From CAYVWB01 sp964455395 (lineage in GTDB: Bacteria > Desulfobacterota > Desulfovibrionia > Desulfovibrionales > Desulfovibrionaceae), in contig CAYVWB010000096.1 in NCBI GenBank assembly GCA_964455395.1, forward strand, positions 1-14,253: a DNA stretch of 14,253 nt, given 5' to 3'. A program made the position numbers and the translations under genes. This document shows, piece by piece, positions 1 through 7,100 of this stretch. Under the pieces are notes generated by a model that saw only the letters and a program-made list of their open reading frames with translations, did not search any database and was not told where the DNA came from. Positions within the stretch are counted from its first letter, which is position 1; each line of letters starts with the position of its first letter.

Positions 1-1
1 G

Positions 2-133
2 GACCGCCGCCGGCCCGACGAAATCGAGCTCAAGGAAGGCCCCAGCCCGCTGCCACGCCCCACCCTGCCCCAAGGCATTCCGCCCACCATCATCACGCCG
101 GAGATGGCGCTCCCCTCCAACGCCACCCGCTAG
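2..133 (+). CDS. 3' end of an unidentified CDS
   Basis: An open frame enters from the left edge and ends at a TAG at 131-133, giving about 43 residues beginning DRRRPDEIELKEG and ending in NATR. The tail is rich in proline (for example PSPLPRPTLPQGIPPT), which suggests a flexible C-terminus rather than a folded domain. Third codon positions are mostly G or C, as expected for a real gene in this genome. It stops 8 nt before the first possible start of the HAD-like gene, so the two may be co-transcribed. Too little is present to name a function. Confidence 0.5.
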   Translation, partial: DRRRPDEIELKEGPSPLPRPTLPQGIPPTIITPEMALPSNATR

Positions 134-141
134 CGCCCATT

Positions 142-969
142 GTGAGACGCCCCATGCGAGACGCTCCCTTCCCTTCCCAGACTACAGCCCCACCCCCGAC
201 GCCGATCCCGGCGCTGCAAGACGTCCACGCCGTGGTCTTCGATTTCGACGGCACTCTGGCGCGCCTCACCATCGACTTCGAGCACATGAAAGACCGCGCC
301 GCCCACGCCGGGGCCCCACACCTCCCGCACCTTCTGAATCCGGGGCGCCCGGCCGCGTCCATCGACGGTCCCGTACTGGAATGGCTGGAAGCACACGCGC
401 CCCACGCGGAACGCCTTCGTCCCGGCGGCGGCGAGGCCCTGCGCGCCGCCGTCATGGACGCCGTGACGGCGGTGGAGCGCGAGGCGGCCTCCCGCGGGGC
501 GCTTTTTCCCTTCACCCGCCCGCTGTTGACGCAGCTTCGCGAACGGGGCGTGGGCGTGGCCGTCATCACCCGCAACTGCCGGGAAGCCGTGTTCACGCTC
601 TTCCCGGACTTGTTGGAACACGCCACCGCGCTCTTCACCCGGGAGGATGTCCCCGCCGTGAAGCCCCATCCGGGGCACCTGCTCACGGCGCTGGCCGCGC
701 TGAAGACGCCGCCGACGCGCGCGCTGATGGTGGGGGATCACCCCTCGGATGTGGAAACTGGCGTGAACGCGGGAGTCCGCGTGGGCGGCGTGGCCAGCGG
801 TCGGACCTCCATGGCGGCGCTAGCGGCTGCCGGAGCCACCGTGACCGCGCCTGACGCTGCAGCGCTGCTCTCGCCCCTGACGGGTCCGCTGTCGGTCCAG
901 CAGTCGGATCCGCAATCGGGCCCGCAGTCGGGAAAATCCGGTGCGCAGTCGATACAGGGGCGCAGCTGA
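142..969 (+). CDS. HAD-superfamily phosphatase, phosphoglycolate-phosphatase-like
   Basis: The four HAD motifs are visible in order. Motif I is VVFDFDGTLA, with nucleophile D34 and acid D36. Motif II is around T143 (VAVITRN). Motif III is K174 (VKPHPGHL). Motif IV is GDHPSDVETG, with D199 and D203. Family knowledge therefore supports a Mg-dependent phosphoaspartate phosphohydrolase of the Gph/PGP type with a helical cap at roughly residues 45-125. The substrate cannot be read from sequence. Beyond the catalytic fold (to about residue 245) there is a 25-30-residue tail with an imperfect DPQSG/PQSG repeat that is probably disordered. The frame opens with GTG at 142. An ATG at 154 is an equally possible start, and neither has a good ribosome binding site. 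Translation may be coupled to the upstream gene, which ends 8 nt before. A strong hairpin follows 13 nt after the stop. Confidence 0.85.
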   Translation: MRRPMRDAPFPSQTTAPPPTPIPALQDVHAVVFDFDGTLARLTIDFEHMKDRAAHAGAPHLPHLLNPGRPAASIDGPVLEWLEAHAPHAERLRPGGGEALRAAVMDAVTAVEREAASRGALFPFTRPLLTQLRERGVGVAVITRNCREAVFTLFPDLLEHATALFTREDVPAVKPHPGHLLTALAALKTPPTRALMVGDHPSDVETGVNAGVRVGGVASGRTSMAALAAAGATVTAPDAAALLSPLTGPLSVQQSDPQSGPQSGKSGAQSIQGRS

Positions 970-981
970 GGGTCAAAACGT

Positions 982-1018
982 CACGCGGCCGACTCGAAGA
1001 CGCCGAGTCGGCCGCGTG
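982..1018. terminator. 15-bp perfect hairpin between convergent genes
   Basis: The arms CACGCGGCCGACTCG (982-996) and CGAGTCGGCCGCGTG (1004-1018) pair perfectly around a 7-nt loop. The hairpin lies between the HAD gene (+) and the RHH-like gene (-), which point towards each other. No T tract follows on the plus strand (it reads TGGGGGC). On the minus strand ACGTTTTGAC follows, a short T run. I infer a bidirectional transcription stop or mRNA-end stabiliser, more convincing for the minus strand. Confidence 0.65.
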
Positions 1019-1053
1019 TGGGGGCAGGGGAAGCCCGGGGAGAGAGGATCTGA

Positions 1054-1069
1054 CGCGCCCTCGGGCGCG
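1054..1069 (-). terminator. Small GC hairpin just after the RHH-like gene
   Basis: CGCGCC (1054-1059) and GGCGCG (1064-1069) form a 6-bp stem with loop CTCG, 4 nt beyond the minus-strand stop codon at 1074. There is no T tract, so it may be only an accessory mRNA-end structure ahead of the larger hairpin at 982-1018. Confidence 0.25.
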
Positions 1070-1073
1070 GTGA

Positions 1074-1277
1074 TTACTTGGCGGGACGGCCTTTGGCCAG
1101 TTCATTTTCGCGTTTGGGGAAGGGATCGCAGCGTTCGCCCTCCATTCGCTCGATATGCTGGACGATGGCTTCTTCCGCGAGGCTGGAGAGGGTCACGCCG
1201 GGAGTCCAGTAGGCGGCGTTCTTGGCGCGCTCCACGGTGTCCATGGAGATGTAGAAGGTGATCCGCGTTTTGCTCAT
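1074..1277 (-). CDS. Small ribbon-helix-helix (CopG-like) protein, 67 aa
   Basis: The protein begins MSKTRITFYISMDTVERAKN, a short beta strand followed by a helix, as in ribbon-helix-helix DNA-binding proteins. It continues YWTPGVTLSSLAEEAIVQHIERME, the second helix, and ends in a basic tail (FPKRENELAKGRPAK). The YWTPG-T-SLAEEA pattern is one I recognise from small RHH-like proteins seen on chromosomes and plasmids, so a DNA-binding or antitoxin-like regulator is the best guess. The start is well supported: AAAGGAG lies 7 nt before the ATG (complement of 1285-1291). No toxin gene sits beside it, and it stands alone as a single-gene minus-strand unit between the HAD gene and the tRNA. Its target is unknown. 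Confidence 0.7.
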   Translation of the reverse strand: MSKTRITFYISMDTVERAKNAAYWTPGVTLSSLAEEAIVQHIERMEGERCDPFPKRENELAKGRPAK

Positions 1278-1421
1278 TCAGATGCTCCTTTGCATGGCGA
1301 CGTCTGGATGTGTGGAACCTACCGTCCTTCTGTGAACAAATGATGGCGGTATGGTGTGCGCATGATGAAATTTTGTGTAATTGCGCCATTTCCCCTTTCA
1401 TGGATAGTTGACCATCTTCCC

Positions 1422-1450
1422 TTGCGTTACGGCGTCGAACCATGTACGAT
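1422..1450 (+). promoter_or_regulatory. Candidate promoter for tRNA-Ala
   Basis: TTGCGT (1422-1427) and TACGAT (1445-1450) are separated by exactly 17 bp and resemble sigma-70 -35 and -10 boxes. Transcription would begin around 1457, a few bases before the mature tRNA 5' end at 1463. Position and spacing support it; no experimental evidence is available here. Confidence 0.5.
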
Positions 1451-1462
1451 GCTTGCTTCTTC

Positions 1463-1538
1463 GGGGATGTAGCTCAGCTGGGAGAGCGCAGCCTTCGCAA
1501 GGCTGAAGTCGGGGGTTCAAGTCCCCCCATCTCCACCA
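1463..1538 (+). tRNA. tRNA-Ala (anticodon CGC)
   Basis: A complete 76-nt cloverleaf can be folded by eye. The acceptor stem is GGGGATG with CATCTCC and carries the G3-T70 wobble pair that marks alanine tRNAs. The D arm is GCTC/GAGC. The anticodon stem CAGCC/GGCTG surrounds loop TTCGCAA, giving anticodon CGC, which reads GCG. The T arm is GGGGG-TTCAAGT-CCCCC. CCA is encoded at the 3' end. It is flanked by a candidate promoter and a strong terminator, so it is a single-gene transcription unit. Confidence 0.95.
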
Positions 1539-1547
1539 GACATATCG

Positions 1548-1583
1548 GCCGCTTACGGATCTTCCGTGGGCGGCTTTTCTTTT
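1548..1583 (+). terminator. Intrinsic terminator of tRNA-Ala
   Basis: Arms 1548-1559 and 1563-1574 form a 12-bp stem (two G-T pairs) with a 3-nt loop, followed directly by TTTTCTTTT (1575-1583). It starts 10 nt after the CCA end of the tRNA. This is a textbook rho-independent terminator and isolates the tRNA from purE. Confidence 0.85.
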
Positions 1584-1670
1584 CGACTGTTCGTCACGGC
1601 GCCGTGTCACCCACCTTCCGCCTTGAGTATTCCCGCGGAGTGTGGCAGGACCCTTTCACGCCCTAAGTGG

Positions 1671-1699
1671 TTGGCATGTTTCCATTGCACGCGTATTGA
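1671..1699 (+). promoter_or_regulatory. Weak candidate promoter for purEK
   Basis: TTGGCA (1671-1676) and TATTGA (1694-1699) are 17 bp apart in the 220-nt leader between the tRNA terminator and purE. The match is modest. A second -35-like TTGACA at 1696-1701 has no good -10 partner. I see no purine riboswitch or clear operator in this leader. Confidence 0.3.
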
Positions 1700-1804
1700 C
1701 ATGTTCCGGAGCAAGCGCTGGCGCTGTGGCGCGCAGGAAGTCGCTAACCCCGTGCACGCCTTGCCCCGGATCGACCATTGCAGTTTTCAGGAGGATGACG
1801 AGAC

Positions 1805-2320
1805 ATGGCCGCCGACAACAAGATCAAGCCCCTGGTAGGCGTCATCATGGGCTCCACCTCCGACTGGGAGACCATGCGCCACGCCGTGGCCACCCTCGAA
1901 GCGCTGGACGTCCCGCATGAAGTGGAGGTGGTCTCCGCGCACCGTACGCCGGACAAGCTTTTTCGCTATGCGGAATCCGCGGCCGAACGAGGCCTGGCCG
2001 TCATCATCGCCGGCGCTGGCGGCGCTGCGCACCTGCCGGGCATGACGGCGGCCAAATGCGCGCTCCCCGTGCTGGGCGTGCCCGTGCAATCCAAGACGCT
2101 CAACGGTGTGGACTCCTTGCTCTCCATCGTCCAGATGCCCGCAGGCGTCCCTGTGGCCACCCTCGCCATAGGCCGCGCCGGCGCGGTGAATGCAGCGCTG
2201 CTGGCGGTGAGCATCCTGGGCGTGAGTCAGCCGGCCTTCCGTGAAGCGTTGGAGACGTACCGCCAACAGCAGTCCGATCATGTCCTCAGCGCGCCTGACC
2301 CCCGGGAGCCCCGCCCGTGA
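1805..2320 (+). CDS. purE: N5-carboxyaminoimidazole ribonucleotide mutase PurE (class I)
   Basis: PurE moves the carboxyl group of N5-CAIR to carbon 4 of the imidazole, giving CAIR in cytoplasmic de novo purine synthesis. The 171-aa length fits class I bacterial PurE. Visible signature blocks are GSTSDWETM (residues 16-24), SAHRTPD (44-50, with the catalytic histidine H46), AGAGGAAHLPGM (69-80) and GVDSLLSIVQMPAGVPVATLAIG (101-123). AGGAGG at 1789-1794 lies 10 nt before the ATG, a slightly long but acceptable spacing. The presence of purK directly downstream shows the two-step PurK-PurE route rather than a class II PurE that uses CO2 directly. The stop codon overlaps the purK start. Confidence 0.97.
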   Translation: MAADNKIKPLVGVIMGSTSDWETMRHAVATLEALDVPHEVEVVSAHRTPDKLFRYAESAAERGLAVIIAGAGGAAHLPGMTAAKCALPVLGVPVQSKTLNGVDSLLSIVQMPAGVPVATLAIGRAGAVNAALLAVSILGVSQPAFREALETYRQQQSDHVLSAPDPREPRP

Positions 2321-3432
2321 GCATGACCGTTGGCGTGCTCGGCGGTGGGCAACTGGCGCGGATGCTTGCCTTGGCCGGCCACCATCTCGGCCTGCAGTGC
2401 ATCGCCATGGGGCCGGAATCCCGACCGTGCGCTGCGGACGTCTGCGAGACAGTCCAGGCGGCCTATGACGACCCCGACGCCCTGACGGCGCTGGCCAGCC
2501 GTGTGGACGTGGTGACTTACGAATTCGAGAACGCGCCCGCCAAGAGCGCGCGGGCCCTCGCCCACCGTGTTCCCGTCCATCCCCAGCCTGAAGCGCTGAC
2601 CATGGCGCAGGACCGGCTTCTCGAAAAGCGGCTTTTCCAGTCCCTGGAAATCCCCGCGCCGCCCTTCGCCCCCGTTGAGACCAGCGCAGAACTGGAGGCC
2701 GCGGCGCAGACCATCGGCCTGCCGGCCATGCTCAAGACCCGTCGCGAAGGCTACGACGGCAAGGGCCAGGTCGCGATCCGCACGGCAGCAGACATTCCCA
2801 AGGCGCTGGATCGGCTGGGCGGACGACCGGCCATCCTCGAATCCTTCGTGGCTTTCGACCGTGAGGTCTCCATCCTTGCCGTACGTGCTCGCGACGGCGA
2901 GACGCGGTTCTATCCGCTCTCCGAGAACGTGCAGGAGGCGGGGGTGCTCAGGCTCGCCACGGCTTCCTTGGACGACCCCATGCAGACGCCGGCGGAAGAA
3001 CACGCGCGTCGCCTGCTGGAGCGGCTGGACTACGTGGGCGTGCTGGCGCTGGAGTTCTTCCAAGTGGGCGCGACACTCTTCGCCAACGAATTCGCGCCGC
3101 GGGTCCACAATTCCGGTCACTGGACCATCGAAGGCGCGGAGACCAGCCAGTTCGAGAACCATCTCCGCGCCGTGGCCGGGTTGCCCCTGGGCTGCACGGC
3201 GCCGGTGGGTCACACCGCCATCGTCAATTTTCTTGGCGCTTTGCCGCCCGCCGAAGCCGTCCTGGCCACTCCGTGGACCCATTTGCATGCCTATGGAAAG
3301 ACCCCGCGCCCCGGCCGCAAGGTTGGCCACGCCGCCGTTCGGGTTCCCGCAACGTTTCCTGACGCCCCCGCCCGGCTCCGCGAGTCCGTCACGGCGCTCC
3401 TCGCCTTGGCGTGCGCCGCCGAGACCTCGTAA
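2317..3432 (+). CDS. purK: N5-carboxyaminoimidazole ribonucleotide synthase PurK
   Basis: PurK is an ATP-grasp enzyme that makes N5-CAIR from AIR, ATP and bicarbonate, feeding PurE. Visible features are the N-terminal GVLGGGQLARM (about residues 6-16), TYEFEN (67-72), the ATP-grasp loop KTRREGYDGKGQ (140-151), and the metal/phosphate site NEFAPRVHNSGHWTIEG (about 257-273). Length 371 aa is normal for the family. The frame opens with GTG at 2317, overlapping the purE stop (GTGA). An ATG two codons later (2323) is an equally good start and gives the natural MTVGVLGGGQ. Either way translation is probably coupled to purE. A 24-bp stretch of its 3' end (3373-3396) is repeated downstream at 3587-3610. 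Confidence 0.96.
   Translation: MSMTVGVLGGGQLARMLALAGHHLGLQCIAMGPESRPCAADVCETVQAAYDDPDALTALASRVDVVTYEFENAPAKSARALAHRVPVHPQPEALTMAQDRLLEKRLFQSLEIPAPPFAPVETSAELEAAAQTIGLPAMLKTRREGYDGKGQVAIRTAADIPKALDRLGGRPAILESFVAFDREVSILAVRARDGETRFYPLSENVQEAGVLRLATASLDDPMQTPAEEHARRLLERLDYVGVLALEFFQVGATLFANEFAPRVHNSGHWTIEGAETSQFENHLRAVAGLPLGCTAPVGHTAIVNFLGALPPAEAVLATPWTHLHAYGKTPRPGRKVGHAAVRVPATFPDAPARLRESVTALLALACAAETS
3373..3396 (+). repeat. 24-bp direct repeat, copy 1 (inside purK 3' end)
   Basis: This segment encodes RLRESVTA near the PurK C-terminus. It is identical over 24 bp to 3587-3610, in the same orientation and 214 bp away. It may mark a partial duplication of the purK end or an old integration junction. 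Confidence 0.8.
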
Positions 3433-3586
3433 CTCACCACGCCTTCCGACGCCCACCGCCTCTTCCTCACCCTCGGCCCGCCTCTCCGCGGCCGCCTGCA
3501 CGGCACGTGGTGACGCGCTCCGGCCCCTCGCCGCCTCGTCGTCTGTGTGAACGCGCCCCGATCGGTCCGACTTGGTGGCGAACGGT

Positions 3587-3610
3587 CGGCTCCGCGAGTC
3601 CGTCACGGCG
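3587..3610 (+). repeat. 24-bp direct repeat, copy 2 (intergenic)
   Basis: Identical to 3373-3396 in purK. In the same reading frame it again reads RLRESVTA and continues SAILQAFVSN to a TAG at 3641-3643. It may be a decayed coding fragment rather than random sequence. Confidence 0.8.
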
Positions 3611-3979
3611 TCTGCAATCCTTCAGGCCTTCGTGTCGAACTAGTCGACGCGCCTGCTGCGAGAGCCTGTCAACGCTGCTCCCCTCTATGCACAAGTTCCG
3701 CTGAGCGCTCCTTCCTCGGGAAGATGCGCCACGGGCCGCCTTCCTTTGCGCCCTCTCGTTTTTCGATTGCAACCACTTCGCGCAAGACATCAACACTACG
3801 GTCAGAGCGTACTCCGACGGCGCCCCCCGAGTGGTGCGAGACGCCGTCCAACCGGTCTTGGCGTTGCGCCTGTGCCGGGCGCCGACACCATCAGTTGCGC
3901 GTAACGCCAGGGCGACTCAGGGGTTCGTAAAGAATCGTCAAGACGTTACCCTTCGCGACAAACACAGAAGCCGCCAAAC

Positions 3980-4027
3980 CGTATACTACATATCTATTGA
4001 CATAAATATATTTATACTTCAAAAAAA
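3980..4027 (+). promoter_or_regulatory. AT-rich block with TTGACA and a 14-bp AT palindrome
   Basis: A consensus -35 hexamer TTGACA (3997-4002) runs into a perfect palindrome ATAAATATATTTAT (4002-4015) and TATACT (4013-4018). The 10-bp gap between TTGACA and TATACT is too short for a standard sigma-70 pair, so boxes cannot be assigned firmly. The composition is far more AT-rich than the surroundings. It lies 110-150 bp upstream of the STAND gene start and outside the left inverted repeat, so it could supply a promoter or a regulator/nucleoid-protein site to whichever gene reads through that repeat. Confidence 0.35.
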
Positions 4028-4048
4028 GTACATGCCTTGCAGCATTCT

Positions 4049-4141
4049 GACGCCGTACCGCTATGCATTCATGCCCAACTCCGTAACCCCACCCCCACCG
4101 CCAACATCCGGCATGCCGGATAACTAATAATTATCATGACA
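4049..4141 (+). repeat. Left 93-bp inverted repeat of the island
   Basis: It is perfectly complementary to 10024-10116 (93 of 93 bases by eye). It begins GACGCCGTACCG and ends TTATCATGACA, so it includes the ATG (4136-4138) and second codon of the STAND gene. It contains the 16-bp palindrome ATCCGGCATGCCGGAT (4106-4121) and the AT-rich TAATAATTATC just before the start codon. Similarity ends abruptly at both edges. Confidence 0.97.
4106..4121. promoter_or_regulatory. 16-bp perfect palindrome, left copy
   Basis: ATCCGGCATGCCGGAT is fully self-complementary and ends 14 nt before the ATG of the STAND gene. The following TAATAAT (4125-4131) resembles a -10 box placed so that transcription would start at or next to the ATG. 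This would make the palindrome overlap the -35 region, a typical operator or activator position. It could also be a recombinase site or an RNA hairpin. The function is inferred only. Confidence 0.45.
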
Positions 4142-7100
4142 CACCCGCACCGCCTCATCCCCGACGAAATGTGGCGCCAGCACTTCCACAAGCTGCACAC
4201 CTCCGAGAAACGCACGAGATATGACGGGGAAAAGTTCGAAAAGCTCGCCCTGGATGTGCTCAACCATGTCTTCGGCAAAGGATGGGAGCACGTGGGCGGA
4301 CCGCACGACGGCGCCAAGGACTTTGTCCTCAAGCCCAATATGTGGGCCGAATGCAAAGCCTATTCGACCAATCTTTCCTACCACGCCATCTCGCCCACCA
4401 TGGTCATGGCCCTGCTGAACAAGCCAGAAACACTCGTGATTCTCTCACGAAGCCCGCTGAACGAAGGCGCCGTGAACGTACTCGTCAAGTACCAGAGAGC
4501 CGCCGGCGTCCAAGTCGTCATTCTGGATGGCGACAGCCTGGACCATATCATCGCCAGCGAGTCGGCCATCCTCGACAAGCACTTCGGGGGCGCGTCCCTC
4601 CGCCCGGTGGAAACGCCCGCATGCATCGTCCTGGCCAGCCGGACAAGCGATCTGCACATCCACCCCAAGGATGACGACTTCCTTCCCATAGAACAACTGG
4701 TCACAAAAGATCCGCTCGAAATCAACCTGCACGGCGGCGTGCGAGTGGACATCCTGCTGCGCAACCTCTCGCCGTTCCAGGATGCGCGGGTCGTGGCGAC
4801 GCACTCCAATATCGCGCCGCAGCCCCCGGTCCGGAACAGCGCCGTCGAGCAGGACCACCCACACGACAAGGGCGCCCTGGAGATCCTGCGGTTTGCGCCG
4901 TTCATGGAGAACGACGACGAAGACGGCGGCTCCGGGGCGAACAGCGCGCTCCCTTGGACGGTGCAGGTGAACATTCCCAAATCCAGCATGGTCCTGCTCC
5001 AGTTCATGGCCAAGGCGAAGCGACCAGGCGTTATCAACCTGCCCACGCTCAGCTTTGAAGGCAAGGTCCATCCCGCAGAGGCGGCGCTCGGCGCCGTGCG
5101 CATCAAAGGCCTCTACGAGGTCCCGCTGGTGGGGGCGCGCCACAAGGCGTTGCTGAGCGCCATGACCACCGCCATGCAGGAACGCCGGAAAAGCGTCCTC
5201 ATCCGGCTCACCGGCAAGAGCGGGGTGGGCAAAAGTCGCTTGCTGGAGGAACTGGCCTCCAAGGCCGTGGTGCTCGGCCGACAGTGTCTCAAGTACGACA
5301 TGTCCTCCGGAGAGGCCGACAAGTCAGCGAAAGTCGCCCGCGAGTTGCTGGTGAATCTATACGACATGCCGCTGGTCGAAAGTCAGGTCGATGAAGGCCT
5401 GGAAGCCGCACTCACGGGGGCCGACGACGCCGGGCACAAGACGATTCTGCAAACGGTGTACGACAAGCATGCGAACATCTTTGAAGACAAGGAGGTTCTG
5501 ACCGGCTGTCTTGCGAAGAAACTGCGAAGCCGTCGTTTCGCCTTGCTCATCGACAACATGCAGGACGCATCGGACGATCTCGCGGAGGTCTTGCACAACG
5601 TCTTGAAAACGATCAGGGAACCCGCCGACGGACGCGCTGTCGTGGTGCTGTGCTTCAATGTGGAGCTCTTCCAGCTCCAGAGCAAGGCCAAACAGCTGCA
5701 CGACGCCATCGAGGTATGGAACAGAGGAGAAGGCGACGGGGTGGACTACCGCCTGGAGACGCTGCCGGAATTTTCCAAGGAGGACGTGGACGATTTCCTG
5801 CGTGAAGCCATCGTGGGCCCCAATGACGATGGGCAGGTGTTGCGCAATTATCAAAGGACGTTCCGGACCATCAAAGGCGACGACGCAGGCAAGCCGCTCC
5901 ACTTGTGGTTGACGCTTCAGCACCTGGTGGACACCGACGCCCTCAGGCTGGAAGGCCACGTCCTCAAGGCCGACGCCACCACATCCAGAAACCTGCAAAC
6001 CGCCATCCAGGAGTTCCCGACAAAGCTCAGGGACGCCCTCGACATACGCTGGAAAAAAATCAAGAGCAAAGCTGACGCAGACGGCTTGGATGTCTCGCAA
6101 CTCGTGTGGACGGTCAAACTCGCCTACGCGCTCTCGGAGGCGCCTGCGGGGGATGACAAGATCCTCAAGCTCGAAGCCAGGACCACCACGAGACTTGTCC
6201 TCGCCGGGCTCTTCCGGGAGACGGACGACGGCGAAGTGCGGTTCTTCCATCAGCGATATTTTCAGTATTTCAAGGAATTGTACAGTAACGACATTGCCGG
6301 GGTGGCGAACGAGGCCCTGGAATACATCGAGCATCACGACCTGCGTCACGCCAAGCATCAGCAGGATTTCATCCTGCGCCACGCGGCTGACCGGCTGGAG
6401 ATAAAGGACGTCGAATTCACCTTGGCGCAGATCAACTCCGCGGGCCTGGAGCGCATGTACGGACCCGACGTCTGCCGCCGGCTGCATGCGCATCTCCTCA
6501 CGCATCATGGCCAAGCGCCGGAACTGGCGTTCAGGGGGTACGTGGTCGCCGGCGAGTGGCTCAAGCGGCTCGATACGGTGAAGTCCGCGCTGGAGCTCTA
6601 CAAGGCGACATGGAAGACGGCGCCGCTGACCGCGCCCTTTCCCGGCCAGGATGGCGTCAGTTTCTTCCGCTTCGCCATCGACATCCACCTCGCCGCGTAT
6701 GAAGACTCCAAGGCCCTGGAGCTGTCGAGGCTGGCTCTCGACGCCTTGGACCGGGGCTTGGCGAAGGACTTGTCCGACGTGGATCGCGAACTGGCCGAAG
6801 CGCTTGTCAGTTACAGACAAAGCGCCATCCGCAAAGGCCTCTACGAACTGGATGAAGCCATCGCGCAGGGACAGCGTGCGCTGGAGGTCTTCCAGCGACA
6901 CGGGCGGTTGTCCGACGCGGCGGACACGTTGTTCGATCTCGCGGAGGTGCAGCTCGCGCGCGAGGAGACGCACGAGGATGGGCTGGAGAGCATCCGCAAC
7001 GCCCTGGCGATCCACGAGCGCGACCCGGACGCCCTGGGGGACCCCGCGCTCTACCGCGTCCACCTGAACCGCGCCAAGCTCTTGATCCACCAGGGGCGAT

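Larger units (their letters stand above)
3433..4048. other. 616-nt gap between purK and the inverted-repeat island; no gene seen
   Basis: Several short open frames cross this stretch on both strands, but none shows a recognisable domain, a ribosome binding site or consistent codon use, so I call no gene. It contains the second copy of the purK-end direct repeat (3587-3610) and, close to the island, a sharp change to very AT-rich sequence (about 3980-4027). I see no clear intrinsic terminator for purEK. The patchwork look fits a recombination scar beside an acquired island. Confidence 0.6.

Noticed and set aside
1671..1705. Sigma-54 promoter before purE (TGGCAT...TTGCA)
   Set aside because: The GG-to-GC spacing is 12 nt, not the required 10.
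2278..3606. 442-aa minus-strand open frame opposite purK
   Set aside because: Composition is R/G/H-rich shadow sequence, and purK on the other strand is unambiguous.
3467..3930. Several 60-130-aa frames on both strands in the purK-island gap
   Set aside because: No ribosome binding sites, no domains, and biased composition typical of chance frames in GC-rich DNA.
3901..3949. GTAACG...CGTTAC inverted pair
   Set aside because: Only 6 bp with a 37-nt gap; easily due to chance.
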